Of a stretch of DNA of 64,000 nucleotides, positions 54,909-63,852 are shown one piece after another; the first letter of the stretch is position 1, and each line of letters opens with the position of its first letter. The translations under genes were made by a program, and so were the position numbers. The stretch comes from Sulfuritalea sp. (lineage in GTDB: Bacteria; Pseudomonadota; Gammaproteobacteria; Burkholderiales; Rhodocyclaceae): NCBI GenBank assembly GCA_023229685.1, contig JALNYT010000002.1, positions 762,552-826,551 of the forward strand, written 5' to 3'. The notes under the pieces were generated by a model that saw only the letters and a list, made by a program, of their open reading frames with translations, had not been told where the DNA came from and made no database searches.

Positions 54909-55550
54909 CTAGCCTGCATCCGGTTGTGCGCCTGGAGCCGCGCGGCGGAAGGCATCCAGTTCGGAGCAGGCCCGATCGGCGGCAAGGATGTTCGGGAACC
55001 GCGCCAGATCGACCTTGAAGCGCCGCGCGCTTTCCACTTGCGGCACCAGATAGGCATCGGCCAGCGTCGGCGTGTCGCCGAAGCAGAAGCTGCCGCGCCG
55101 CTTGTCGGCGGCCAGCATCGCTTCCAGCGCCTCGAAACCGGCCTCGATCCAGGTCGCGCACCAGGCGAGGACTTTCGCCTCGTCGCAGCCCAGCGTCTTG
55201 CGCAGGTATTCCAGAATGCGCCGGTTGTTGATCGGGTGGATGTCGCAGCCGATGACGGCTGCCAGCGCCCGCACGCGGGCCCGGTCGTCGAGATCCGCGG
55301 GAAGCAGCGGCGGTGCCGGATAGCGCTCCTCCAGCCATTCGATGATCGCCGGCGACTGGGTCAGGATCAGGTCGCCATCGACCAGCGCGGGCACCAGACC
55401 TTGCGGGTTGAGCGCCCTGAAGGCCGCGCCCAGATGTTCCTCGGTGCGCAGGTCGACGGCGACATAGTCATAGTCCAGTCCCTTCAGGTTCAGCGCGATG
55501 CGCAGGCGGTGCGAGGTCCCGCTGCGAAAGAAGTTGTAGAGCTGCATCAT
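54909..55550 (-). CDS. Maleylpyruvate isomerase, glutathione S-transferase family
   Basis: This is a 213-residue zeta-class GST-like enzyme that isomerises maleylpyruvate to fumarylpyruvate with glutathione as cofactor. The active-site SGTSHRLRIALNLKG lies near residues 10-24, the glutathione-binding LTQSPAIIEWLEE near 61-73, and the C-terminal helical domain includes DTPTLADAYLVPQV near 163-176. It is the last gene of the gentisate operon. ATG 55550 overlaps the preceding stop (ATGA); the next codon is also ATG. It acts in the step between gentisate dioxygenase and fumarylpyruvate hydrolase. Confidence 0.88.
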   Translation of the reverse strand: MMQLYNFFRSGTSHRLRIALNLKGLDYDYVAVDLRTEEHLGAAFRALNPQGLVPALVDGDLILTQSPAIIEWLEERYPAPPLLPADLDDRARVRALAAVIGCDIHPINNRRILEYLRKTLGCDEAKVLAWCATWIEAGFEALEAMLAADKRRGSFCFGDTPTLADAYLVPQVESARRFKVDLARFPNILAADRACSELDAFRRAAPGAQPDAG

Positions 55551-56752
55551 GGCGCTGCGGACCGGTCGGCCAGGCAATTGGCGATATTCCAGCCGTACAG
55601 CCACTCCATTGCGTCGTAGAAGCGTTCCGGCGTGCGGCCCTTCCACAGATCATTGCGCACCAGGCGCTCGACGTCCTTGGCGTGGTAGATGCGGCCCATT
55701 TCGCGCGACGAGAGCACGATGCGCGCGGTGCGCGCGACGCGCGAGCGCTGGTAGAGGTCGAAGGCCTTGATGAAGTCGTTGTCGTTCACGCGCAGCGCTT
55801 CGCCCAGCGTCACGGCGTCTTCCAGCGCCATGCAGGCGCCTTGCGCCATGTATTGCGTGGTCGGATGCGCCGCATCGCCGAGCAGCGTGGCGCGGCCGAA
55901 GGACCACTGGCCGATCGGCTCGCGGTCGGCGGTGGCCCAGCGCTTCCAGCTCCTGGGCAGGTCGATCAGCTGGCGCGCGCGCGGACAGATGCCCTGGAAG
56001 TAGCTTTGCACTTCCTCCTTGCTGCCTTCGGTGACGCCCCAGACTTCCTGCTGGCGGCTGTGGAAGGTGACCACCACGTTGTACTGTTCGCCGCCGCGCA
56101 GCGGGTAGTGCACCAGGTGGCAATTGGGGCCGACCCAGATGCTGGCTGCATTCCACTGCAGGTCGACGGGAAAATCCTCCTTGTCGACCACCGCGCGATA
56201 GACCACGTGGCCCGTCACGCGCGCCGGATCATTGACGTACTGCGCCCGCACCACCGACTTCACGCCGTCGGCGCCGATCAGCGCGACGCCGCGATGGGCC
56301 TGGCCGTTCTGGTCGTAGGCGGTGACGCTGTCGGTGTCCTGCTCGATGCGCTCGACGCGGGTCGAGGTCTGGAATGCGACACGCCCGGTTTCCTGCGCGC
56401 CTTCCAGCAGCGAGGTGTGCACGTCGACGCGGTGGATCACCGCATAGGGATTGCCGAAACGCTGGCGGAACGCCTCGCCGGTCGGGATGCGGCCGACCAG
56501 GCTCTCGTCCAGCGCGTCGTGCATGACCATCTCGTCGGTGTAGACCGCACGGCTGCGCGCCTTCTCGCCGACGCCGAGCGCATCGAAGGCGTGGAAGGCG
56601 TTGGGTCCGAGCTGGATCCCGGCGCCGATTTCGCCGATCTGCGGCGACTGCTCCAGCACCTTGACCGAAAAGCCCTGGCGCACCAGCGCCAGCGCGGCGG
56701 CCAGGCCGCCGATGCCGCCACCGGCGACGATCACCGGAAGTTGCTGAGTCAT
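55547..56752 (-). CDS. 3-hydroxybenzoate 6-monooxygenase
   Basis: This is a 401-residue single-component FAD monooxygenase that turns 3-hydroxybenzoate into gentisate with NADH and oxygen. The FAD-binding GGGIGGLAAALAL lies at 11-23, the DG motif in LIGADGVKSVVR near 157-168 and the second FAD motif RATLLGDAAHPTTQYMAQGA near 282-301. The latter, with the Ala/Thr residues after GDAAHP, is typical of 3-hydroxybenzoate and salicylate hydroxylases. Context (gentisate genes on both sides) decides for the 6-hydroxylase over salicylate hydroxylase. Confidence 0.85.
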   Translation of the reverse strand: MTQQLPVIVAGGGIGGLAAALALVRQGFSVKVLEQSPQIGEIGAGIQLGPNAFHAFDALGVGEKARSRAVYTDEMVMHDALDESLVGRIPTGEAFRQRFGNPYAVIHRVDVHTSLLEGAQETGRVAFQTSTRVERIEQDTDSVTAYDQNGQAHRGVALIGADGVKSVVRAQYVNDPARVTGHVVYRAVVDKEDFPVDLQWNAASIWVGPNCHLVHYPLRGGEQYNVVVTFHSRQQEVWGVTEGSKEEVQSYFQGICPRARQLIDLPRSWKRWATADREPIGQWSFGRATLLGDAAHPTTQYMAQGACMALEDAVTLGEALRVNDNDFIKAFDLYQRSRVARTARIVLSSREMGRIYHAKDVERLVRNDLWKGRTPERFYDAMEWLYGWNIANCLADRSAAP

Positions 56753-56790
56753 TTCCTGCCTCCTCTGTGGAGTTCGCCGATCGACGCAGC

Positions 56791-57501
56791 TTATTCGGGC
56801 TGGCCGATGGTCAGCGCGACGTCGCCGACGGCGTCGACATGGCCGCTGATCCTGTCGCCCGGCTGCACCGGACCGACGCCTTCCGGCGTGCCGGTGTAGA
56901 TCAGGTCGCCCGGTTCGAGGTGATAGAACCTGGACAGGTCGGCCAGCAGCTCCGGAATATTCCAGATCAATTGACCGATGTCAGCGCTCTGTCGCGTTTC
57001 GCCATTGACTTGCAGATTGATCGCGCCGGCGGAGAGTACGCCGAGATTTCCGATCGGCACGATCTCGCTGCAGACGGCGGACTTTTCGAAGTCCTTGCCC
57101 AGATCCCACGGCCGGCCCTGCTCGCGCGCCACCAGTTGCAGGTCGCGGCGCGTCATGTCGAGGCCGGCGGCGTAGCCGTAGATCAGGCGCTTGGCATCGG
57201 CTTCGGCGACGCGGAAGCCCGCGGCACCGATGGCGACCACCAGCTCCATTTCGTAGTGGTAATTCGCGGTGCCGGCCGGGTAGGGCACGGTCGCACCCGA
57301 TTCGACCAGGGTCGACGGCGACTTGGTGAAATAGAAAGGCTTCATGGTCGCCTTGTCCACCGGGTTGCCCATCTCGAGAGCGTGGGCGTGATAGTTGCGG
57401 CCGACGCAGAAGATGCGGTTGATCGGGTAGCGTGCGGCGCTGCCGCGCACCGGCAATGAATGGACCGGCGGCGGATTCCACAGATAGTTGGCTTCGGACA
57501 T
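56791..57501 (-). CDS. Fumarylpyruvate hydrolase
   Basis: This is a 236-residue member of the fumarylacetoacetate hydrolase family, which cleaves fumarylpyruvate to fumarate and pyruvate, the last step of the gentisate route. The family core is ICxGRNYxxHA-like (FCVGRNYHAHALEMGN at 31-46), the metal ligands are in NYHYEMELVV (about 80-89) and the DMTRRDLQ segment (about 114-121), and IYTGTPEGVGP lies near 199-209. It is 30-38 bp from each neighbour in the operon. Confidence 0.9.
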   Translation of the reverse strand: MSEANYLWNPPPVHSLPVRGSAARYPINRIFCVGRNYHAHALEMGNPVDKATMKPFYFTKSPSTLVESGATVPYPAGTANYHYEMELVVAIGAAGFRVAEADAKRLIYGYAAGLDMTRRDLQLVAREQGRPWDLGKDFEKSAVCSEIVPIGNLGVLSAGAINLQVNGETRQSADIGQLIWNIPELLADLSRFYHLEPGDLIYTGTPEGVGPVQPGDRISGHVDAVGDVALTIGQPE

Positions 57502-57531
57502 GGTCTTTTTCCTGTCGGCTCGGTTGCGTAA

Positions 57532-58569
57532 CTAGTTGCGTACTTCATAGACGCCGAGCTTCTTCTGCAGCGGAGCGTCGTCGACGATGAAAATGAAGGC
57601 GGGCTGATCGGCGGAACGATTGTTCAGCGTGATCGGCGTGTAGCCGGGAATGCAGCAGGTGTCCGCCTCCGCCAGATTGAACTGATGCCCCTCGGCGCTG
57701 ACGCTGGCAGCGCCTTCGATCTGGTGGAACACCATGGCGGTCGAACGCGCCGGCATTTCGAGGCGCTCGCCGGGACGCAGCATCAGCGCCGAGAAGCCGA
57801 GGATGCGCTGGCAGTCGTGACCGTTTTCCGGATTCACGTAGGCGACCTGCACGGCTTCGATTTCGGGCTGGGTGGCGGCCAGCGCTTCGAGCGTCTTGCG
57901 CACGTCGACCCAGGGATAGCGCAGCATCGGGAAGGTCTGCCGGCTGCGGCTGAACATCGGCGCCGGCACCACGCCGCCGCGCTGATAACCCTGCTCGGTC
58001 GCCTCGGAAGTCACGGTCTGCGCCTTGCCCTCGGTGACATAGGAGGCTTCGACGTAGTACACGATGGGCAAGTCCAGCACGTCGAGCCAGATCACCGGCT
58101 GGTCGCCGTCATGACCGTGCTCGTGCCAGACGCCGGTCGGCGTCAGGATCAGATCGCCGCGGCTCATGGAACACTTTTCGCCATCGACCGTGGTGTAGGC
58201 GCCCTCGCCTTCGACGATCATGCGCACGGCATTGGGCGTGTGGCGATGCGCCGGCGCCCATTCGCCCGGCTGCAGCAATTGCATGCCGAGATAAATGGTC
58301 GAGCTGGCCTGCATCTTTTCCAGGCCGTGGCCCGGATTGGCCAGCACCAGCACGCGGCGCTCCGCCTTTTCGATCGGGGTCAGTTCGCCGGCCCGCAGCA
58401 GCAGCGGCCGCAGCCCCTGGTAGGACCAGAAGGTGGGCTTGGTGCGCAGCGCGGGTTTGCCGGGCGGCAGCACCGAGCGCAGGCTGGGCCACAGCGGCAC
58501 CAGATTTTGCTCGGTCAGCGCCGCGCGGTATTCTTCGGGTAGATCTTCGAGACGGCCGAGTTCCTGCAT
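57532..58569 (-). CDS. Gentisate 1,2-dioxygenase
   Basis: This is a 345-residue bicupin iron(II) dioxygenase that opens the ring of gentisate to maleylpyruvate. The iron-binding histidines lie in the N-terminal cupin: HRHTPNAVRMIVEG (about 96-109) and the THGVWHEHGHD-type segment (GVWHEHGHD, about 136-144). I start at ATG 58569 with GGAGGAGC upstream; the open frame continues to 58716 but that stretch overlaps the regulatory region. It is the first gene of a four-gene operon and divergent from a LysR gene. Confidence 0.9.
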   Translation of the reverse strand: MQELGRLEDLPEEYRAALTEQNLVPLWPSLRSVLPPGKPALRTKPTFWSYQGLRPLLLRAGELTPIEKAERRVLVLANPGHGLEKMQASSTIYLGMQLLQPGEWAPAHRHTPNAVRMIVEGEGAYTTVDGEKCSMSRGDLILTPTGVWHEHGHDGDQPVIWLDVLDLPIVYYVEASYVTEGKAQTVTSEATEQGYQRGGVVPAPMFSRSRQTFPMLRYPWVDVRKTLEALAATQPEIEAVQVAYVNPENGHDCQRILGFSALMLRPGERLEMPARSTAMVFHQIEGAASVSAEGHQFNLAEADTCCIPGYTPITLNNRSADQPAFIFIVDDAPLQKKLGVYEVRN

Positions 58570-58709
58570 AGCGCTTGCTCCTCCAGCGTGTGGCACCTGT
58601 CGCTTGCCGAACCGATGATGTCGTTTCGTTGCCGGTGCCGTATTCTGCGAAGGGGCGAATCCTAGGATGTCGCCCGATTGCTGTAAATCCAGCAGTTTAG
58701 ATATAGAGT

Positions 58710-58724
58710 ATTCCAAATTCGAAT
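58710..58724. promoter_or_regulatory. LysR-type operator between gentisate operon and regulator
   Basis: ATTCCAAATTCGAAT has inverted ATTC/GAAT arms and contains the T-N11-A pattern of LysR sites. It lies 16 bp upstream of the lysR start and overlaps likely -35/-10 elements of the divergent gentisate promoter. Confidence 0.5.
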
Positions 58725-58739
58725 AGAGATGGCGCGAAG

Positions 58740-59639
58740 ATGAACTCGATCGATATTCGCCTGCTGGCGGTGTTTGACGAAATCTACAAGACGCGCAGCG
58801 TCACGGCGGCGGCGGAAGCGCTCGAGCTGGGCCAACCCGCGGTCAGCGTCGCGCTGTCGAAGCTGCGCCATCATTTCGGCGATCCGCTGTTCGTGCGCAC
58901 CTCGAGCGGCATGGAGCCGACGCCGTTCAGCGAAGGCCTGGTGCGACCGGTGCGCGCGGTGCTTGACGCGCTCGAGCTGGTGCTGGGCCATCGCAGCGAA
59001 TTCGATCCGGCGTCGTCGGATCGCACGTTTCGCATCTGCATGACCGACATCAGCCAGCTAGCGCTGCTGCCGAAGTTGTGGGAAAGGCTGCGCACCACGG
59101 CGCCGGGCGTCCGCATCGAGATCAGCCCGCTGTCGGGCGACACGGCGCGCATGCTGGAAAGCGGCGAGGCGGACCTGGTACTCGGCTTCATTCCGCAGCT
59201 GGAGGCGGGCTTTTACCAGCAGCTCCTGTTCCGGCAGAACTTCGTCTGCATGGTGGCCGCGGATCATCCGCGAATTGCCGATCAGCTGAGCCTTGTCCAA
59301 TTCGAGGCGGAGGATCACGCGGTAATCAGTTCTTCGGGTTCGGCGCCGTCGATTATCGAACGCGAAATCAGCCGCCAGGGCATCAAGCGTCGCGTCGCCC
59401 TGAAGATTCCGAATTTCCTCGGCGCCGCGTTCGTCATCGAGCACACCGATCTGCTCGTCACCATCCCCAGGCGTCTGGGCGACGTGCTGCAGGGACGCGG
59501 CGCGTTCCGCATCTTTCCGGTTCCCTTCGAGTTGCCGGAATACGAGGTGAAGCAGCACTGGCACGAGCGCTATCACCAGGACCAAGGCAACCGGTGGCTG
59601 CGTGGCGTGGTCTCCGAACTGCTGTCGGAGTCGCCCTGA
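58740..59639 (+). CDS. LysR-family regulator, probably of gentisate catabolism
   Basis: This is a 299-residue protein with an N-terminal winged helix-turn-helix (SVTAAAEALELGQPAVSVALSKLR, residues about 20-43, motif given by position) and a C-terminal periplasmic-binding-like effector domain (about 92-295). It is divergent from gentisate dioxygenase, the usual arrangement for an activator answering an aromatic acid such as gentisate or 3-hydroxybenzoate. Target and effector are inferences from position. Confidence 0.88.
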   Translation: MNSIDIRLLAVFDEIYKTRSVTAAAEALELGQPAVSVALSKLRHHFGDPLFVRTSSGMEPTPFSEGLVRPVRAVLDALELVLGHRSEFDPASSDRTFRICMTDISQLALLPKLWERLRTTAPGVRIEISPLSGDTARMLESGEADLVLGFIPQLEAGFYQQLLFRQNFVCMVAADHPRIADQLSLVQFEAEDHAVISSSGSAPSIIEREISRQGIKRRVALKIPNFLGAAFVIEHTDLLVTIPRRLGDVLQGRGAFRIFPVPFELPEYEVKQHWHERYHQDQGNRWLRGVVSELLSESP

Positions 59640-59672
59640 GCGAAGCCGTGCGGCAGCCGCCTCAGCCCCGCG

Positions 59673-60122
59673 TCATGCCTTTGGTTCGCGAAAGCGGCCC
59701 AGCAGTTCCAGCAGCAATTTCTTCTCGGCAGCCGTGAACGGTTTGCAGACTTCCTTCTCGTGCAGCTCGGTGCGGCGAATCGCCTCCGCCAGCAGGTCCC
59801 GGCCGGCGTCGGTAAGGTGGAGGTGGTTGTGGCGACGGTCAGTGGTCGAGGCACGGCGTTCGACCAGATCGCGCCGGGCCAGCTTGTCCAGCAGCGGCAC
59901 CACTGACGAGTGATCCAGTCTCACCGCAGCGGCGAGTTTCGATTGCGTGATGCCATCGTTCTGCTGCAGCACTTCCAGAACCGAAAAGACGGCCGGGCTG
60001 ACATCGATATCGCCCAGCCGGCTCTCGAAATTGTCGAACACGGCCAACTGTGCGAGACGCAAATGGAAGCCGACGTTGTTCGCAAGACAACCGAGGGTGG
60101 GGCTTTTGCGACTGGATGGCAT
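59673..60122 (-). CDS. MarR-family regulator, likely for hydroxycinnamate genes
   Basis: This is a 149-residue winged-helix repressor with helix-turn-helix GITQSKLAAAVRLDHSSVVP (about 58-77) and the beta-wing DRRHNHLHLTDAGR (about 95-108). It faces a solute-binding protein and a feruloyl-CoA-synthase-like gene across 560 bp. MarR proteins answering hydroxycinnamoyl-CoA (FerC/FerR type) commonly regulate such genes. An inverted repeat 15 bp upstream of its start is a candidate site. The link to ferulate is an inference. Confidence 0.82.
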   Translation of the reverse strand: MPSSRKSPTLGCLANNVGFHLRLAQLAVFDNFESRLGDIDVSPAVFSVLEVLQQNDGITQSKLAAAVRLDHSSVVPLLDKLARRDLVERRASTTDRRHNHLHLTDAGRDLLAEAIRRTELHEKEVCKPFTAAEKKLLLELLGRFREPKA

Positions 60123-60136
60123 GGCGGGTCAAGTGT

Positions 60137-60158
60137 TGGCAACCACAACAGTTTGCCA
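60137..60158. promoter_or_regulatory. Inverted repeat upstream of marR
   Basis: TGGCAA (60137-60142) and TTGCCA (60153-60158) are perfect 6-bp inverted arms with a 10-bp spacer, so the half sites are 16 bp apart centre to centre. Size and place fit a MarR dimer site. Confidence 0.45.
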
Positions 60159-60353
60159 TCAAAGTTAATAGCGAACAAGCTAGTGCGCCTGGCATCGCAG
60201 CCGGATCCAAGATAAAAACACACGGTAAAACAAGATATTAGACAACGCTTAATTAGGAGCAATCCGAATAGTTGTGTATAAAACCTGTTGACTTCAACAC
60301 ACTCGGTCGTCAGAATTTGAACGGGATTGTGGTCCTTGTCTTGAGGCTGGCGC

Positions 60354-60644
60354 ATGGCCAAAGAAAAGAAATTGGCGGCGGAAGAGCAACGGAAATTCTT
60401 TCGCATCGCCCTTCGCTTGAAGAGCATGGCCGTCCCGATATCGATGGCCGAACGGACCGCGCGTGCTGCACTGCAGCTGGCCGATTATGGCCATGTGTCG
60501 GAGAATGGAAGCGTGGCGGTGGAAAGCAACGCCAGGATCCTGGTCACCAGTCCGTGCGTGATCGAATTTATTTTGGTTATGGCGGCTTCATTCGCTCGCT
60601 GCCTGATTCTGCAAAGCATCGCCGCTTCACACGCATCTCGATAA
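60354..60644 (+). CDS. Small hypothetical frame between marR and the solute-binding gene
   Basis: This is a 96-codon frame with GAGG seven bases before the ATG. The first 40 residues are rich in Lys/Glu/Ala/Arg and read like a plausible small cytoplasmic protein; the C-terminal third is hydrophobic and Cys-containing and looks untidy. I recognise no family. An alternative overlapping frame (60272-60661) is no better. It may be a real small gene, a decayed one, or none; the rest of the 560-bp gap holds the marR operator and AT-rich leader sequence. Confidence 0.25.
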   Translation: MAKEKKLAAEEQRKFFRIALRLKSMAVPISMAERTARAALQLADYGHVSENGSVAVESNARILVTSPCVIEFILVMAASFARCLILQSIAASHASR

Positions 60645-60683
60645 ATCATGGCTTCACTTAAACCAACAACACGAGGAGAAAGC

Positions 60684-61832
60684 ATGAAAACCAAACTGTC
60701 CATCAAGCCGCTGGTGCTCGCCCTGTCGCTTCTGGGTTCCGGCGCCGTTCTGGCCGACATCAGTATCGGCGTCAGCGTTTCCGCCACCGGCCCGGGAGCC
60801 GTGCTGGGAGGGCCGCAGAAGAACACGACACAACTGTTCCCGACCAGCATCGCCGGCGAGAAGATCAACTGGATCGTGCTCGACGATGCATCCGACCCGA
60901 CCAACACCGCCAAGAACGTGGCGAAACTCATCACCGAGAACAAGGTGGACTTGCTGGTGAGCGGCACGACGACGCCAAGCGTCATGGCGACGGCGGGACC
61001 GGCGGCCGACAGCAAGACTCCGCTGATCGCCCTGGCGCCCAACCGCCTCGACGGCGAGAAGTTCAAGTGGACCTTCACCATGCCGCAGCCCATTGGACTC
61101 ATGGCCGAGCCGCTGCTTGAGCATATGAAGGCCCACAACGTGAAGACCCTCGGCTTCCTCGGCTACCATCCCGATGCCTACGGCGAGGTCTGGATCAAGG
61201 CTCTGGAATCGATGTCCGGCAAGTACGGCATCACCTTCGGCCCGATCGAGGGCTTTGCCCGCAACGACACTTCGGTGGCGGGCCAGACCCTGAAACTGCT
61301 TGCCGCCAAGACGGACGCCGTCATCGTCGTTGCCTCGGGTTCCCCGGCGGCGATGGCGCATGCCGCGCTGGCCGAGCGCGGCTACAAGGGCCAGATCTAC
61401 CAGACCCATGGCGCTCCGTCGCCGGTATTCCTCAAGAACGGGGGCAAGTCGGTTGAAGGCGGCATCCTCGTCGCCGGCCCGCTGCTCGAGTGGAGCCAGT
61501 TGCCGGATTCGCATCCGTCGAAGAAGGTCGGCGCCGAGTACTCCAAGCTGTATGAAGCCAAGTTTGGCGCCGGTTCGCTGTCGTCCTTCGGCGGCCACAT
61601 GTGGGATGCCTGGCAGATCGCCGCGCGCTCCATACCGGTTGCCCTGAAGAAGGCCAAGCCCGGCACGGCGGAGTTCCGCGCCGCATTGCGCGACGCAATC
61701 GAGAGCGAGCGGGAGATTGCCGGAACGCATGGCGTCTTCAACATGAGCCCGACCGACCACTCCGGCTTCGACGGGCGCGCTCGCGTGCTGCTGCAGGTAC
61801 AGAACGGCGCCTTCAAGGTCATTTCCAAGTAA
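60684..61832 (+). CDS. ABC transporter substrate-binding protein (branched-chain amino acid/aromatic type)
   Basis: This is a 382-residue periplasmic binding protein of the Leu/Ile/Val-binding (type I) fold. It has a signal peptide (1-24, ending AVLA before DISIGV), then two lobes with VSATGPGAVLGGPQ near 31-44 and VDLLVSGTTTPS near 90-101. Many family members bind benzoate derivatives or hydroxycinnamates. CGAGGAGAAAGC gives a strong ribosome site. No permease or ATPase gene is in view; they may lie to the right of the window. It is 31 bp before the ligase gene. Confidence 0.88.
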   Translation: MKTKLSIKPLVLALSLLGSGAVLADISIGVSVSATGPGAVLGGPQKNTTQLFPTSIAGEKINWIVLDDASDPTNTAKNVAKLITENKVDLLVSGTTTPSVMATAGPAADSKTPLIALAPNRLDGEKFKWTFTMPQPIGLMAEPLLEHMKAHNVKTLGFLGYHPDAYGEVWIKALESMSGKYGITFGPIEGFARNDTSVAGQTLKLLAAKTDAVIVVASGSPAAMAHAALAERGYKGQIYQTHGAPSPVFLKNGGKSVEGGILVAGPLLEWSQLPDSHPSKKVGAEYSKLYEAKFGAGSLSSFGGHMWDAWQIAARSIPVALKKAKPGTAEFRAALRDAIESEREIAGTHGVFNMSPTDHSGFDGRARVLLQVQNGAFKVISK

Positions 61833-61863
61833 GCCTCGCCTCACAGCTACCAAAGGACGTCGC

Positions 61864-63729
61864 GTGAGTTCCGTCGCCCGCCCGCCGGCTGAACTATTTG
61901 TTGAGCCGGCTGTAATCCTCGAAGTCCGGCCGGACGGCAGCCGCCTGTTCCGTTCGGCCTTGGCCCTGCCGGACTACGCGCGCTGTTCCGGCGAGTGGCT
62001 GGAACGCTGGGCGGCCGAAACGCCGGACGCCATCCTGATCGCCGAACGGGGCGCGGATGGCGCATGGGTCAAGGTCAGCTACGGGGAAGCTCTTGCACGC
62101 GTCTATCGCATCGCCGCCTGGCTGCTCGGGCAGAAGCTGTCACCCGAGCGGCCGGTGCTGGTGCTCTCCGACAACAGTATCGAACATGCGCTGCTGATGC
62201 TGGCCTGCCTGCATGTGGGGGTGCCGATCAGTCCGGTTTCGCCGGGCAATTCGCTGCTTTCCAAAGACTTTGCCAAGCTCCGGGCCAATGTCGAACTGCT
62301 GCGCCCGGGCGTGATATTCGCCGACACCATCGAGCGCTTCATGCCGGCGCTCGAGGCCGTGGCCGACCTGCATGACGCCGTCGTGATCGCCGGCAGCCGC
62401 AGTGCGCCTTCGCCTGGCACGCTGCCCTTCGCCGAGATCGCAACAGTCGGCGCTGATACTACGGCGAACTACGCGGCGGTGAAGGCTGCGTTCAAGTCAT
62501 TGACGCCCGACACCATCGCCAAATTTCTGTTCACCTCGGGCTCCGTCGGCGCACCGAAGGCCGTCATCACGACGCAGCGCATGATGTGCTCCAACGTCGA
62601 GATGAAGTCGGTGATCTGGCCCTTCCTCAACAAGCAGAAGCCGGTGATCGTCGACTGGCTGCCCTGGAGCCACGTCTTCGGCGGCAGCCACAATTTCAAC
62701 AAGGTGGTGCGTTTCGGCGGCAGCCTCTATATCGACGACGGCAAGCCGGTGCCGGCTCTGCTGTCGAAGACGGTGAAGAACCTCACCGATGTCGCGCCGA
62801 CCATTTATTTCAGCGTGCCGCTGGCCTACGGCATGCTGGTGGCGCGGCTGCGCGACGACGCTGCGTTGCGCAAGAGCTTCTTCTCCCGCCTGCAGATCAT
62901 TTTCTACGCCGGCGCGGCGCTGCCGCAGTCGACCTGGGACGAGCTGGAACGGCTCGCCGTGATGGAGCTCGGCCACCCCGTCGTCATGCTCTCGAGCTGG
63001 GGCTCGACCGAGACGGCGCCGGCCTGCACCGATTGCCACTTCCAGGCGGTGCGTTCCGGCGTGATCGGCGTGCCGATTCCCGGTACCACGCTGAAACTGG
63101 TGCCGGTGGCGGATAAGCTCGAAGTCCGCGTCAAGGGGCCCAACCTGTTCCCCGGCTACTGGAAGCAGCCCGAGCTGACCAAGGCCGCCTTCGACGAGGA
63201 AGGCTTCTACATGATCGGCGACGCCGTCGAATTCGTCGATCCCGCGAAGCCCGAACTGGGTCTGCTGTTCGACGGCCGCGTTGCCGAGGACTTCAAGCTG
63301 CTGTCGGGCACCTGGGTGCGTGTCGGCAGCCTGCGTGTTGCCGGCATCAGTGCGCTTTCCCCGGTGGCGCAGGATATCGTCGTCGCCGGCCACGACCGTG
63401 ACGAGATCGGTTTCCTGGTTTTTCCCAACCTGTCTGAATGCCGCCGCCTGGCCGGGCTGCCGGACGATGCGCCAGTCGACGTTGTGCTCGGCCATCCGGT
63501 CATCAAGGGACGGGTGCGCGACGGCCTGGTGCGCGGCAAGCGCGAAGGTGGTGGTTCCTCGACCTATCCGACGCGGGTGCTGCTGATGGCTGAGCCGCCC
63601 TCGACCGAGGCCGGCGAGATCACCGACAAGGGGTATATCAATCAGCGCGCGGTGCTGACCCGCCGCGCCGACCTGGTGCTGCATCTGTATTCCGACGTAC
63701 CGGATGCCGGCGTCATCATCCTGACCTGA
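61864..63729 (+). CDS. fcs: Feruloyl-CoA synthase-like acyl-CoA ligase
   Basis: This is a 621-residue AMP-forming ligase, longer than most, as in the feruloyl-CoA synthase group. The P-loop is FLFTSGSVGAPKAV (about 220-233), the WGSTETAPACTD segment (about 380-391) corresponds to the adenine-binding motif, and the C-terminal EITDKGYINQRAVL (about 580-593) is the family signature; it replaces the common NxxGKxxR lysine motif. It would convert ferulate, p-coumarate or caffeate to the CoA ester. The GTG start has AAAGGA upstream. One copy of the 22-bp repeat lies at codons about 194-201. Confidence 0.85.
   Translation: MSSVARPPAELFVEPAVILEVRPDGSRLFRSALALPDYARCSGEWLERWAAETPDAILIAERGADGAWVKVSYGEALARVYRIAAWLLGQKLSPERPVLVLSDNSIEHALLMLACLHVGVPISPVSPGNSLLSKDFAKLRANVELLRPGVIFADTIERFMPALEAVADLHDAVVIAGSRSAPSPGTLPFAEIATVGADTTANYAAVKAAFKSLTPDTIAKFLFTSGSVGAPKAVITTQRMMCSNVEMKSVIWPFLNKQKPVIVDWLPWSHVFGGSHNFNKVVRFGGSLYIDDGKPVPALLSKTVKNLTDVAPTIYFSVPLAYGMLVARLRDDAALRKSFFSRLQIIFYAGAALPQSTWDELERLAVMELGHPVVMLSSWGSTETAPACTDCHFQAVRSGVIGVPIPGTTLKLVPVADKLEVRVKGPNLFPGYWKQPELTKAAFDEEGFYMIGDAVEFVDPAKPELGLLFDGRVAEDFKLLSGTWVRVGSLRVAGISALSPVAQDIVVAGHDRDEIGFLVFPNLSECRRLAGLPDDAPVDVVLGHPVIKGRVRDGLVRGKREGGGSSTYPTRVLLMAEPPSTEAGEITDKGYINQRAVLTRRADLVLHLYSDVPDAGVIILT
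62445..62466 (+). repeat. 22-bp dispersed repeat, copy in fcs
   Basis: AGTCGGCGCTGA-TACT-ACGGCG, one mismatch from consensus. In the gene frame it gives T-V-G-A-D-T-T-A, in a linker before the ATP-binding loop. Confidence 0.5.
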
Positions 63730-63730
63730 C

Positions 63731-63804
63731 GCCTGAGGGGGAGCATTTCTTCAGGCCAAAGTCATCGAATCCTATTTAGGCCTGGGCGGTGCCGCACGTG
63801 CGGC
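63731..63804 (+). other. Intergenic hairpins between fcs and the hydratase gene
   Basis: GCCTGA (63731-63736) pairs with TCAGGC (63751-63756). Further on, GCCGCACGTGCGGC (63791-63804) is a perfect 14-bp palindrome that extends by a few pairs as RNA. No T-run follows either, so they may slow or process the message between the two genes. Confidence 0.4.
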
Positions 63805-63852
63805 GCCGTCCCGGTCCAAGCCCGTTGCAACCTGAATCGAGGAGAAACAAGC

